Shown: positions 20,499 to 29,455, counted from the first letter of the stretch. The stretch: DNA of 64,000 bases from Pleurocapsa sp. MO_226.B13 (GCA_030064795.1 JASJEI010000003.1:10328-74327); one strand, 5' to 3'. The notes: generated from the sequence alone by a model not told the origin. Program-made: numbers and translations.

Positions 20499-21161
20499 AT
20501 GAAAACATTTTTGCAATTAAGAAAAATTACTCAGAAAAAAGAACAAGGGTTTATTACTCTGGAAATTATTGTCTCTCTTTTAATCGCTTTAGCATTTGTT
20601 GCTGTATCTATGCAAAGCCTAGTTTATGCAATGGCAATGAAAGTCCAGGCACAAGAAAAACAAAGAGCAAACCAACTGATCCAAGAAGATATTGAACGAA
20701 TTAATCAATTAGGTAGTACAGCGTTAACTCCAGCAGCACCAGCAGCAGGAGATCCAATGCCTCCTACTCCTGTATGCAATCCAGTTGCTACCGCAGCAGA
20801 TGCCTCAACAACTCCAGCGACTCCAGCCTATACAGCCTACCAAAATAGCTATGCTAACGCACTATGGACAGCTATTAATGCGACAGGAACTCAAACAAAA
20901 AATCTTTTGGAAAAGATCGACAGTTCTGACGGTTCGGTCGATACAGGTGGTAAAGAAATAGCTTTGCGACGTTTTCATATTAGCAGTACTAACACTAACA
21001 GCGAAGCTCCTCATAGAACTCTAAAAGTTGGATATCAAGTATGGGACTGGGATGGTACTAATTATGTCGATAGTGATGGAACAGCTTTAGCTGCTGGAGA
21101 TGAGCCAATTGCAGAAACTTATGTGGAGATAATACCTGATGTTGCTTTACAGTGTCCGTAA
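20499..21161 (+). CDS. Pseudopilin, HpsB-like
   Basis: About 220 residues from ATG 20499 (a GTG at 20496 also reads in frame), preceded by GGGGAGG. Prepilin signal KKEQG^FITLEIIVSLLIALAFVAV with Glu at mature position 5. In Nostoc the hps locus encodes pseudopilins needed for hormogonium polysaccharide secretion and gliding. The mature part has an Ala/Pro/Thr-rich insert and two cysteines (VCNP near 90, LQCP at the end), which could form a disulfide. It is part of a four-gene forward operon. Confidence 0.8.
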   Translation: MKTFLQLRKITQKKEQGFITLEIIVSLLIALAFVAVSMQSLVYAMAMKVQAQEKQRANQLIQEDIERINQLGSTALTPAAPAAGDPMPPTPVCNPVATAADASTTPATPAYTAYQNSYANALWTAINATGTQTKNLLEKIDSSDGSVDTGGKEIALRRFHISSTNTNSEAPHRTLKVGYQVWDWDGTNYVDSDGTALAAGDEPIAETYVEIIPDVALQCP

Positions 21162-21666
21162 ATTAGATAAAGGCTTTACGCTTTTAGAAATGATTACTGT
21201 CGTAATTATTGTAGGTGTTATTGCTGCGATCGCTGCTCCTAATTTTTTAGGTTTACTAAATCGTAATCGCGTTAATGAAGCAATCAGACAAATTGAAGGT
21301 GGATTGAAAGAAGCTCAAAAACAAGCTATTCGCAGTGGTAAACAATGTACTGTTAACATTAACGCAAATGGTCTTTCTAACCCTATGGCTGCTGGTGTAG
21401 ATGGTTGTTTATTAAACAACAGAGTTGTAAACAATCTGGTCACTTTGAACTCGAATAGAACAGCTATAATATTTTCAGGAAAAGGAAATATTACTATTGA
21501 TAATGCTACCGGAAATCCTAGACCAGTTCTGGTAGCTTTTATGGCTAATGGTACAGATAAACAAAGTTGTGTAGTTATTCAAAATACTTTAGGTTCTATG
21601 AGAACAGGAGAGTATACTGGAGATCCTTCTGCACTTGGCAATAACTCCTCTGATAATTGTCAGTAA
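21139..21666 (+). CDS. Type IV pilin-like protein, GspH/FimT family
   Basis: 175 residues. Its start lies inside the last codons of the HpsB-like gene (23-bp overlap), implying translational coupling. Signal RKLDKG^FTLLEMITVVIIVGVIAAIAAP with Glu at mature position 5, followed by the FimT/GspH pattern LLNRNRVNEAIRQIEGGLKEAQKQAI. It has a Cys pair (KQC near 68, and C within a KQSC near the end) typical of minor pilins. It is a clear paralogue of the next gene. Confidence 0.85.
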   Translation: MLLYSVRKLDKGFTLLEMITVVIIVGVIAAIAAPNFLGLLNRNRVNEAIRQIEGGLKEAQKQAIRSGKQCTVNINANGLSNPMAAGVDGCLLNNRVVNNLVTLNSNRTAIIFSGKGNITIDNATGNPRPVLVAFMANGTDKQSCVVIQNTLGSMRTGEYTGDPSALGNNSSDNCQ

Positions 21667-21717
21667 ACCACCAATAGAGTTTGATATTAACCAATTATCA
21701 AATTAACAAAATTAGTA

Positions 21718-22224
21718 ATGCTAGAACAAATTAAAAAAAGCGATCGCGGTTTTACTTTAATTGAACTAATGGTAGTTCTTATTATTGTTGGTGTTATTGC
21801 TGCAATTGCTTCGCCCGTTTTTATTGGTCTTCTTAGTCGTAATAGAGTAAACGATGCTTTGCAGCAATTATTAGGTGCAATAAATGAAGCTCAAACCCTT
21901 GCTATGCAACAGGGTAGGACATGCACAATTAATTTCAATACTACTAACAATCGTATTAGTGCTAATTCTACCAATTGTCTATTAAAAGAACGAAATCTTA
22001 ATTCTGAAATATCGATCAGAACTAACCTTCGAGGAGCAATACCTAATATCTCCTTTTCACATAAAGGTAGCACTACCAGAATGGGAACTATTGTTTTATC
22101 ATCAAATAATACTGATTTACAAAAATGCTTTGTAATTTCTCTTGGCACGGGTATTAAGAGAACTGGAAACTATACTGGAAGTAATACAGGTTCAGTTTCT
22201 TACAGTAGTTGTCAACCTAATTAA
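21718..22224 (+). CDS. Type IV pilin-like protein, GspH/FimT family (paralogue)
   Basis: 168 residues. Signal KKSDRG^FTLIELMVVLIIVGVIAAIASP. The first 70 residues align closely with the preceding gene (GLL.RNRVN.A..Q....I.EAQ), while the C-terminal halves diverge apart from cysteine positions. This is a tandem duplication. The gene ends 25 bp before a bidirectional hairpin terminator that separates it from the converging HpsC-like gene. Confidence 0.85.
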   Translation: MLEQIKKSDRGFTLIELMVVLIIVGVIAAIASPVFIGLLSRNRVNDALQQLLGAINEAQTLAMQQGRTCTINFNTTNNRISANSTNCLLKERNLNSEISIRTNLRGAIPNISFSHKGSTTRMGTIVLSSNNTDLQKCFVISLGTGIKRTGNYTGSNTGSVSYSSCQPN

Positions 22225-22248
22225 GATAATCAATATTTCATTCATAGT

Positions 22249-22289
22249 AAAATTGCTGTCATGATGTTATTCTTCACGACAGCAATTTT
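22249..22289. terminator. Bidirectional hairpin terminator between pseudopilin genes
   Basis: A perfect 12-bp stem AAAATTGCTGTC / GACAGCAATTTT with a 17-nt loop. T runs on both strands fit a shared terminator for the forward pilin operon and the converging 561-residue gene. Confidence 0.85.
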
Positions 22290-22336
22290 CGTTTAAGATT
22301 ACAAACATACTAATAGATGTATGTCTATGTTTTATT

Positions 22337-24022
22337 TTATGGAGTTGAACTAGGACAGCTACCCGTGAAACACCCAGGATCGAATTTCTTAGCAAAAATA
22401 TCAGACGTAACAATAAAGATATTATCTTGCAAATCAAATCCAGGATTAGGATTACCGCCTATAGTTGCATCGGTCTGACCTACTTCAAAAGCAAGAATGC
22501 GTTGATCTTCTCCCAGAATCTTAATAGTTGGATCTGATGAAGTTTCAGGAATTATAAATTCTGTTGCTGGATCGTTTGGATCGTCACCAGGGTTTTTTAC
22601 TTCTGCCAGTTTTTGGTCGTATAGAAATTTCCCTAAAGTAGGCTGATCGTTAGCATCAGAGAGATCTCCGTCGTTATTTTCATCAAAACCGCCATACATA
22701 GGAACATCACTACCTCGCTTGAGAAACTGTACGCCTGGTTTTGTACTATCTACTTGTGGAACGTTATAGTCAGTACCATCTCTATCGCCATTGAAAGTAA
22801 CAGGATCGCCAAAGTCAATCGTATAAGATATTTTTACGTCATATTTACTCAGAGGCTCTGTTCCATCTGTAGGTATAGGATTGTTGCTTCCGTCTAACTC
22901 ATGTGCGCTAGTACTACTATCCCACCGATAATCATTTCCTCTACTTGTACAATCTATTGCACCAAAAGGACTGGATGTAATTGTTAATGGTTTAGTTGGA
23001 TCGACTGCTATTGGCTGAGGTTGTCTACTCGGATCCCTAATCCACTTAATCGTATCATCAGGATTAGAAGAATCGCTACCAAAATCAGTTCGCATTTGCC
23101 AAGAATCACTGGTACTACAGTGATATGGTCCACCTATATCTTCAAAGTCCCAGGTAATTGAAGAAAAGTTATTAACTCTATTTGGTAGTGCAGTTCTAGC
23201 TCTAGCTACGACTCTTGTATCGGCAGTATATGTATCGTCATTTCCAGTTGCCGTATCGGTTTCTCCAGTCAAATATAGTTGCGCTGTATTTGTTCCACTA
23301 ATACAGGCATGAAAACCTGTTGCAGCAGTTGATAACTCTGCCCCAGTTAAAGTAGGTGCTGTACCTGTCAATAAAGGTGGTGTCAGTGTTTCTCCAGCAG
23401 CACAGGGGGAAGCAGCTATATGTGTATCGTCAATACCATCTATTAATGCTTCTTCTGACCATGCACCAGTACCATATGTTCCATCAGCATTAAGAGGAGG
23501 TCCCCAGCGATATAGAACTGAAGGACCTTCCCAATTAGTACCAGAAGCGCTTTTTAAAAAATATATAATTCTTTCTGGAGTTCCAGCATTTCCATCAGTG
23601 TCTAAAGTATCACTACTGCTTACTTCAGGTATATCCAAAGCAAAAACTATCTTCTTCTGAGTATCAGTATCGCTATTAAATGTACCAGTAGCGGAATCGA
23701 TATTAGTATTCGATACTTTAAACGCAGTAGTACCAGGAGCAGTAGAGGTAGTAATTCTAGCATTGGCAAGATCTGTTTCGATAGTACTAGCTCGTCTTAC
23801 TTCATCAGAAATAAAATCTAAAGCACGAGAAGTTTCATTTCTTACTGCGACTTTAGAAGTTTCGCTTTCCGTAGTTCTCAACACCTGCACTAAACCAAAA
23901 CCTAATGCACCGACCACAAAAATACTCATAATCAAGCCAACAAGTAGCTCGGTTAGAGTAAAACCAGAATTGGATTTGAATTTGTTTTTTTTTAAAAGTT
24001 TTTGAAACTCTTTATTCTTCAT
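22337..24022 (-). CDS. Pseudopilin, PilW/HpsC-like
   Basis: 561 residues. Signal KFKSNSG^FTLTELLVGLIMSIFVVGALGFGLVQ with Glu at mature position 5, then the PilW/HpsC pattern RNETSRALDFISDEVRRAS. The large globular part (about 60-561) contains several cysteines and Asp/Asn-rich loops (such as DENNDGDLSDANDQ) that look like calcium-binding motifs. It is encoded on the opposite strand from the four other pilin genes but clearly belongs to the same functional set. Confidence 0.82.
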   Translation of the reverse strand: MKNKEFQKLLKKNKFKSNSGFTLTELLVGLIMSIFVVGALGFGLVQVLRTTESETSKVAVRNETSRALDFISDEVRRASTIETDLANARITTSTAPGTTAFKVSNTNIDSATGTFNSDTDTQKKIVFALDIPEVSSSDTLDTDGNAGTPERIIYFLKSASGTNWEGPSVLYRWGPPLNADGTYGTGAWSEEALIDGIDDTHIAASPCAAGETLTPPLLTGTAPTLTGAELSTAATGFHACISGTNTAQLYLTGETDTATGNDDTYTADTRVVARARTALPNRVNNFSSITWDFEDIGGPYHCSTSDSWQMRTDFGSDSSNPDDTIKWIRDPSRQPQPIAVDPTKPLTITSSPFGAIDCTSRGNDYRWDSSTSAHELDGSNNPIPTDGTEPLSKYDVKISYTIDFGDPVTFNGDRDGTDYNVPQVDSTKPGVQFLKRGSDVPMYGGFDENNDGDLSDANDQPTLGKFLYDQKLAEVKNPGDDPNDPATEFIIPETSSDPTIKILGEDQRILAFEVGQTDATIGGNPNPGFDLQDNIFIVTSDIFAKKFDPGCFTGSCPSSTP

Positions 24023-24287
24023 TTTGAGAAAAGTTTTTGTATATAAAACTAAAAATATATTTAGTATTTGAGCGAATCACAGTCAGCGAAGTAAAAATGA
24101 TTTAATATTGCCGATAGTTGTCGCCATTTATACTATTACTGTTCAAATATACTGAGAAAAATTAAAGAGTGTAAATTGGTAAACACACTGATTTTCAGAT
24201 GAAGCGCAGATAAAGATCGGGTAAATTATATTAGGTTCAGTTTGACAGTTAAATATTTTGAATTGGGGAATTAGGGAGTAATTTTAT

Positions 24288-24354
24288 TAAACTTAAATTA
24301 CCGACGGGAGATGATGCGAATATTTTCTCGATAATTTTGAGGGCGATAAATGCT
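24288..24354 (-). pseudogene. Decayed fragment of ribD 3' region
   Basis: 67 bp aligning without gaps to ribD 25331-25397, by hand count 47 of 67 identical, with most differences being C/T or G/A transitions. Read on the minus strand it gives AFIALKII...ASSPVGNLSL against AFIAPKIV...APSPIGDLGL in RibD. It sits in a 370-bp spacer between the HpsC-like gene and the broken vapC. I see nothing else coding in that spacer. Confidence 0.65.
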
Positions 24355-24394
24355 CAAATATTGTGGCGCGATCGCATTTTTTTACCCTTGAAAA

Positions 24395-24782
24395 TTAGAG
24401 AAATTTAATTCCTGAATAAGCTAATATTGCTTTATCCTCGGTCATAATCATCAGATCGTGTTGTAAAGATTGAGCCATAATTTAGACGGTCAAATGGATC
24501 TCGATGCAATAGAGGAAGATTAATTAACCAAGCAATACTATTTTCATTTACAGTCAGAGTTTTGATTAAGTGTTCTCTCCTTTGCATTGGTAGATAGATT
24601 TCGGGAGAACTAGGAAAATTAAGTTTGCCGACTTGATATTTAATAACACATTCCCAAATAGAGACGACGCTTAGAAATTTCTCATTGTTAGGATTTTGAA
24701 TTGCTTGACGATATTCTTCCGATAAACGCTCATTGTCATGGATAAGCCAAAGAAAAATATGAGTGTCTAAAAGTAGCTTCAT
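24395..24782 (-). pseudogene. VapC-type PIN-domain toxin, frameshifted
   Basis: The intact frame (24432-24782, 116 residues) begins MKLLLDTHIFLWLIHD, a PIN domain with the first catalytic Asp, a middle Glu (SIWECVIKYQ) and HRDPFDRL. After DRL it reads nonsense (NYGSIFTTRSDDYDRG). Dropping one A of the AAA in CTAAATT restores DRLIMAQSLQHDLMIMTEDKAIL..., the standard PIN C-terminus with the last catalytic Asp, ending at 24395. The span of 388 nt equals 129 codons plus one extra base. It is a single-base insertion, or a homopolymer sequencing error. The start overlaps the upstream antitoxin stop (ATGA). Confidence 0.85.
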
Positions 24783-25105
24783 TGAGGGTTATTAAACAAA
24801 TCTAAAATTTCATCGGGTAAGGGATCGTTAAAGTCATCTGGAACAGTGAACTCTCCTTTAGCTAGCCCTATGGGTAGTGATTTGTTGTGTCGGCGGTAAA
24901 ACTCGACAATTCTATCTATATCTTCATTGGTTACGGGAGGGTATGGAAGATTCGCTTCCTCTTCCTCCATGAGTTCTTCTTTGTGTTCGGTTTTTATAGC
25001 CTGTTGTTTATACTCTAGAAATTCTACAAATTGACATACCGAGTTAAGCTGTTCGGGAGATAAATTATTTAACTTACGATCTAATTCTTCTCTAATCTTG
25101 CTCAT
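24779..25105 (-). CDS. VapB-like antitoxin (DUF2281-type) of the PIN toxin
   Basis: 108 residues. An N-terminal helical part (LNNLSPEQLNSVCQFVEFLEYKQ) is followed by an acidic linker and the antitoxin tail GLAKGEFTVPDDFNDPLPDEILDLF, the motif that contacts PIN toxins in DUF2281-like antitoxins. It overlaps the toxin gene by 4 bp on the same strand, the usual antitoxin-first order. If the toxin is truly dead, this antitoxin would be an orphan. Confidence 0.82.
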   Translation of the reverse strand: MSKIREELDRKLNNLSPEQLNSVCQFVEFLEYKQQAIKTEHKEELMEEEEANLPYPPVTNEDIDRIVEFYRRHNKSLPIGLAKGEFTVPDDFNDPLPDEILDLFNNPQ

Positions 25106-25186
25106 AACTCTAAAATCTCAGGAATTTCTGATTTTAACTAAATTGTATCGTGGCGCAACGCTCTAGCTGCTCAAATCAAATCAATT

Positions 25187-25220
25187 AAAAGTCCCCCAGA
25201 ATTAGAGGATTTAGGGGGCT
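25187..25220 (-). terminator. Terminator downstream of ribD
   Basis: Minus strand: AGCCCCC, a 16-nt loop, GGGGGACT, then TTTT. It lies 27 bp past the ribD stop. The sequence also matches a palindrome widely dispersed in cyanobacterial spacers (AGCCCCCTAAATCC...), so it may be a mobile repeat doing terminator duty. Confidence 0.7.
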
Positions 25221-25246
25221 TAAATTAATAAAGTTCATTGAAAAAA

Positions 25247-26341
25247 TTATAAATATCCTTCAACCAAAATATCTGAGTCGATCGCCCGAATTTCAACATC
25301 TTTTAATTGCAAAGCGTCGCTCATCAAAGTTAAACCCAAGTCACCGATGGGGGATGGTGCGGAAGTGCCACCAACGATTTTGGGGGCGATAAATGCCATG
25401 ACTTTTTGAACTGTACCATCGGCGATCGCACTAGCTGCTAAAGTTCCACCACATTCCCACAATATTTTGGCTCTTCCTTGTTGATACAGGTGTTCCATAA
25501 CTATTTTTGGAGTGAGTGCAGCAATGGTAATAATATTGACTTGTTTATCGAGTAGTTTTTTTTGCAGTGCAGGATTAGCATTTGTCTCTGTAAAAATTGT
25601 GGTTGGTGCAATATCTGTATTCCAGAGGTTACATTCATTGGGCAAGTCAAGACTACGACTCATCACTACTCTGAGGGGGTTATGTTCTGTCACACCGTGA
25701 GTAGTTAAATTGGGATTATCTTTGCGTACTGTATTCCCCCCAATAATTACTGCATCACAGGTACTTCTTACCTGATGTACCAGATGGCGAGAAGCTTTTC
25801 CCGTTACCCAAGCACTATGTCCAGTAGTTGCTGCGATTTTGCCGTCTAAAGTCATGGCATATTTAAGAATGCCAAAAGGCTGTTTTTTGGTTACGCGATG
25901 AATAAAGGCTTCATTTAGTTGACGACAGGCTGCTTCTTCTACACCCACGATTACTTCTATCCCTGCATCCCTAAGTTTTTTGATTCCTTCCCCAGCAACA
26001 AGAGGATTGGGATCTACTATTCCCGTAACTACTTTCGCCACCCCAGCTTTAATTAAGGCTTCGGAACAAGGAGGTGTTCGACCATAATGATTACAGGGTT
26101 CTAAATTGACATAAACTGTTGCGCCTTTGGCTTTTTCTCCTGCATCTCGTAGCGCGAATACTTCTGCATGGGGTTGTCCTACTTCTGGGTGAAAGCCCTC
26201 GCCAACAATTTCACTATCTTTGACTATTACCGATCCTACTAGGGGGTTGGGTGAAGTTTTTCCCGCTGCGCCTTGGGCTAACTGCAAACATCTTTGCATC
26301 ATCCGAACATCAAAATCTGTCCCTATCCGTTCGTTATTCAT
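25247..26341 (-). CDS. ribD: Riboflavin biosynthesis bifunctional deaminase/reductase RibD
   Basis: 364 residues, full length. The N-terminal deaminase domain carries the zinc site HAEVFAL near residue 58 and PCNHYGRTPPC near 83-93. The C-terminal reductase domain begins near 150 (KYAMTLDGKIAATTGHSAWV, then IIGGNTVRKDNP) and ends with the KIVGGTSAPSPIGDLG segment. It converts the pyrimidine intermediate of riboflavin synthesis in two steps. It is monocistronic with a terminator 27 bp downstream. A decayed copy of its 3' part lies about 1 kb away. Confidence 0.96.
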   Translation of the reverse strand: MNNERIGTDFDVRMMQRCLQLAQGAAGKTSPNPLVGSVIVKDSEIVGEGFHPEVGQPHAEVFALRDAGEKAKGATVYVNLEPCNHYGRTPPCSEALIKAGVAKVVTGIVDPNPLVAGEGIKKLRDAGIEVIVGVEEAACRQLNEAFIHRVTKKQPFGILKYAMTLDGKIAATTGHSAWVTGKASRHLVHQVRSTCDAVIIGGNTVRKDNPNLTTHGVTEHNPLRVVMSRSLDLPNECNLWNTDIAPTTIFTETNANPALQKKLLDKQVNIITIAALTPKIVMEHLYQQGRAKILWECGGTLAASAIADGTVQKVMAFIAPKIVGGTSAPSPIGDLGLTLMSDALQLKDVEIRAIDSDILVEGYL

Positions 26342-26480
26342 AGTTAATAGTTAATTTAGAGCGATACTTGATATTATTCTCTTTAATACTCATTTATAAA
26401 AAGCTAATAGCTAATAGCTAACCACTAATAGCTAGGAACAGAATTATCATCAGTTTTTACTTTAAATCAACAGCGAGCTA

Positions 26481-27818
26481 ATGGCAGTTTATCAGAATCG
26501 AGAGGCATTTATTCCCTTTAGTCGTCAAGAAATTATTGAACTTTGTCTTGCCGACGGTAAAATTGCTCCTAGCGAGCGACAAAGCTTTCGCGATTTTTGT
26601 AATATTTTGGCAGCTTATTATCATTTTAAACTACATCGATCGCTTGAAGTTTTAAAGACTAACTTTGTTCCCTTCGATCCCGATCGCGATGGCCAAAAAA
26701 GACTAATTAATTTAAATGAAGATTTAAGTCTTCAGCAACAGGAAGATGATTTAATTGATACTTTTACGGCTATTTTAAAACAAGCTAATTATCGTTCTAT
26801 TTCTAAGAAGAGTTTGGATAAAACTTTAGCCGATGCTTCTATTTTTGATTTAAAGACAGAAGTTGATTTTGATGATTTTGAACGAATGATTTGTTTTTGT
26901 CGTGGTAATGATAAGGACAAGATTACCATAAAAAAATGGCTATTTCAAACTATCGAGGAAGAAATTGAAGTTTATCAGCGGGTAGTATTATTAATTAAGT
27001 TCAAAGAAGAGCAGCATTTTAAAGATAAACCTGTAGCAGATGAAGAATTAAACTTTAAACCAGGTAAAATTTATCTTTATCTCTACAAAAATTTATCTAA
27101 ATTAGACCTAGAATTTATTTTTCCTAATATCCAAATGAGCATGAACTGGAAGGATAAATTACTATTTGGCATTCCCGCGATCGGTGCAGCTATTCCTTTG
27201 ATTCTAAGAGTACTACCTCAGATAATTTTAATCGTAGGTGTATTAATTTATTTAACTCTAGGACATCAACCAATCGATGAGTTAGAAGTACGGGAAGAAG
27301 ATGTTAGAAACATTACTCCTTTATTGGTTGCCGTCTTGTCTTTAGTCGTAACTTTAGGTGGATTTGCTTTTAAGCAATATACCAGCTATAAAAATAAGCA
27401 AATTAAATTTCAAAAAAGCGTTACCGAAACTCTTTTTTATCGTAACTTGGCTAACAATACTGGCGTTTTCCAATATTTAATCGATGCAGCCGAAGAGGAA
27501 GAATGTAAAGAAATTATCTTAGTTTACTATCATCTCTTAACTAGCGAACAACCCCTGACAGCATCGCAACTAGACGATCGCATTGAAATCTGGATGAAGG
27601 AACATTTTCAGGTCACAATCGATTTTGATATTGAAAAGCCTTTGGCTAATCTCGAAGCAATTAAAGCTGAAATTAAACATAGCGAGGGGAATACCTATGC
27701 TAAAAAACAAGTAAGACTGTTGAGTCGCGATCGCTATGCCTCCTCTTGTCAAGTACTATCTATAAAAGAAGCCAAACAAGTGATGGATTATGTTTGGGAT
27801 AATATCTTTCAATATTAA
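26481..27818 (+). CDS. DUF3754 domain membrane protein (TMEM143-like)
   Basis: 445 residues. A soluble N-terminal region of about 225 residues (ETLF-type DUF3754 features lie later) is followed by two predicted membrane helices (about 233-260 and 275-295: LILRVLPQIILIVGVLIYLTL and TPLLVAVLSLVVTLGGFAF). The next segment YKNKQIKFQKSVTETLFYRNLANNTGVF (about 305-335) is the recognisable family motif, and a soluble C-terminus holds CKEIILVYYHLL. The family also occurs in mitochondria and plants. No function is known. Confidence 0.75.
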   Translation: MAVYQNREAFIPFSRQEIIELCLADGKIAPSERQSFRDFCNILAAYYHFKLHRSLEVLKTNFVPFDPDRDGQKRLINLNEDLSLQQQEDDLIDTFTAILKQANYRSISKKSLDKTLADASIFDLKTEVDFDDFERMICFCRGNDKDKITIKKWLFQTIEEEIEVYQRVVLLIKFKEEQHFKDKPVADEELNFKPGKIYLYLYKNLSKLDLEFIFPNIQMSMNWKDKLLFGIPAIGAAIPLILRVLPQIILIVGVLIYLTLGHQPIDELEVREEDVRNITPLLVAVLSLVVTLGGFAFKQYTSYKNKQIKFQKSVTETLFYRNLANNTGVFQYLIDAAEEEECKEIILVYYHLLTSEQPLTASQLDDRIEIWMKEHFQVTIDFDIEKPLANLEAIKAEIKHSEGNTYAKKQVRLLSRDRYASSCQVLSIKEAKQVMDYVWDNIFQY

Positions 27819-27954
27819 ATTACACCATCAGCGATCTGAATCACTATAGGAATAACTAAAAGAAGCTAGGCTAGTCAATAAGTATCTGTGTTACAAAAAG
27901 CGACAATTATCTAGTACTAATTTGGCAGGGTAACTAGTTATATTCAGATTTAAG

Positions 27955-28527
27955 ATGAAAAAATTATTAAGCTTGATTTTATGGACAGCAGTATATAACT
28001 CTATTGCTATTGGCGTTCGGGCAGAGGACAATTCTACCTGTTTTATGCTTGATGCCGATGGTAAGCCAATGAATCTGGGTTTTCTCTGCCAACAATCACA
28101 ACCGAAGCGCGATCGCTTTAACTGGGAAACTCCTCAAAGATCTGAAGCATTAAATACCCCTGGGGTTGAGATCGTACCAATTAAAAGTAGACGTTCTGGT
28201 ATTCCTGTAATTGATGTCAAGTTCAACGATCGCTATGTATTTGAAATGATGCTGGATACTGGTGCTAGCGGGGTAGTGATTACGGAACAAATGGCAAAAG
28301 CACTAAAAGTTAAGCACCATGAAGATGTTTGGGTATCTACTCCTAGCAGCAATGCTTTCAAAATGTCCTCTGGTTATGTTTACTCGGTTGGGGTAGGAGG
28401 ACTAACCCAGAAAAATATTCGCGTTATTACTTCTCCTTCGATGGGCATGGGTTTGCTAGGGCAAAGTTTTTTTGGTCGCTACGATTTGACTATTAAAAGC
28501 GATGTAGTCGAATTTCGAGCTAGATAG
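27955..28527 (+). CDS. Retropepsin-like aspartic protease, exported
   Basis: 190 residues. A signal peptide (KKLLSLILWTAVYNSIAIGVRAE) covers residues 2-24. The catalytic motif MMLDTGASGVVI is near 98-109, and the second conserved strand LLGQSFFGRYDLTI is near 170-183. These mark the clan AA retropepsin-like family in which two half-molecules dimerise to make the active site. It is probably periplasmic. It follows the DUF3754 gene by 136 bp and may have its own promoter. Physiological substrate unknown. Confidence 0.85.
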   Translation: MKKLLSLILWTAVYNSIAIGVRAEDNSTCFMLDADGKPMNLGFLCQQSQPKRDRFNWETPQRSEALNTPGVEIVPIKSRRSGIPVIDVKFNDRYVFEMMLDTGASGVVITEQMAKALKVKHHEDVWVSTPSSNAFKMSSGYVYSVGVGGLTQKNIRVITSPSMGMGLLGQSFFGRYDLTIKSDVVEFRAR

Positions 28528-28629
28528 CTCATCCTCGTTCCTTATTCCTAATTCTTGTTCCTCAAAATCTCTCTTTTCAGTCTGGGGAAAAAAAGTTATT
28601 ATGGTAAATCGTGAGTTTTTATACTAGCC

Positions 28630-29049
28630 ATGAATGCCGAAGCAATTATACGCTCAATAGAATCAGAGTATCTCAAAAAAGATGTACCTGAAATATATGT
28701 AGGGGATACTGTAGAAGTTGGAGTCAGGATTACCGAAGGAAATAAAGAGCGAGTCCAACCATATAAAGGTACGGTGATCGCCAAACAAAACGGTGGAATT
28801 AACGAAACCATTACCGTGCGGAAAATATTTCAAGGAGTAGGTGTAGAAAGAGTCTTTTTGCTACATTCTCCAATTGTTGACAGCATCAAAATAGAGCGTC
28901 GCGGTAAAGTACGTCGAGCAAAACTATACTATTTACGCGATCGCGTTGGTAAAGCTACCAGAATTAAGCAACGTTTCGATCGCCCCATCAAAGCTAAAGA
29001 TAGTTTAACTAAGGGAGCTTCTAAAAAAACTAAAGCTGCTAAAAAATAA
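28630..29049 (+). CDS. rplS: 50S ribosomal protein L19
   Basis: 139 residues, with the L19 core ([28 protein letters not shown]... [39 protein letters not shown]). The C-terminal Lys-rich extension of about 25 residues is longer than in E. coli L19 and is common in cyanobacteria. L19 sits at the 30S-50S interface. tRNA-Trp follows 67 bp later, the standard order ahead of secE-nusG. Confidence 0.97.
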   Translation: MNAEAIIRSIESEYLKKDVPEIYVGDTVEVGVRITEGNKERVQPYKGTVIAKQNGGINETITVRKIFQGVGVERVFLLHSPIVDSIKIERRGKVRRAKLYYLRDRVGKATRIKQRFDRPIKAKDSLTKGASKKTKAAKK

Positions 29050-29116
29050 TTTGGTTAAATAACGCCCTTGTACGGTATAATTGGGAAGTTCTAACCTCAC
29101 TAGTTAGTGCCAAAAT

Positions 29117-29189
29117 GCGTCTTTAGTTCAGTTGGTAGAACGTCGGTCTCCAAAACCGGATGTCGGGGGTTCAAGTCCTCCAAGGCGCG
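29117..29189 (+). tRNA. trnW: tRNA-Trp (CCA)
   Basis: 73 nt folds as a complete cloverleaf. The acceptor arm GCGTCTT pairs with AAGGCGC (one G-U). The anticodon loop reads CTCCAAA with anticodon CCA, and the T arm has GGTTCAAGTCC. No CCA end is encoded (the sequence continues TCCAACC). It is placed between rplS and secE. Confidence 0.97.
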
Positions 29190-29455
29190 TCCAACCTAGT
29201 TGTATTGTTAAAGAGCAAAAGAAACTGCAAAAGTTGGCAAGTTCGCTAAAACAATTAATAGTAAATCAATTAGCTCGGTAATTAGTTAAGCTTAATATAT
29301 AGTTATCAGCAAATCTCTTATTTCTTTAACAGACCTTTGAGGTTTTTAAGCAGTAAAGTGCGATCGCAGTTTGATTGCTCTGGCTTATAGCTAATATTTT
29401 TAAACAACAGCAACATATAATATATATCGGCGAATAGTTTCGCGAGGCAACAGTT

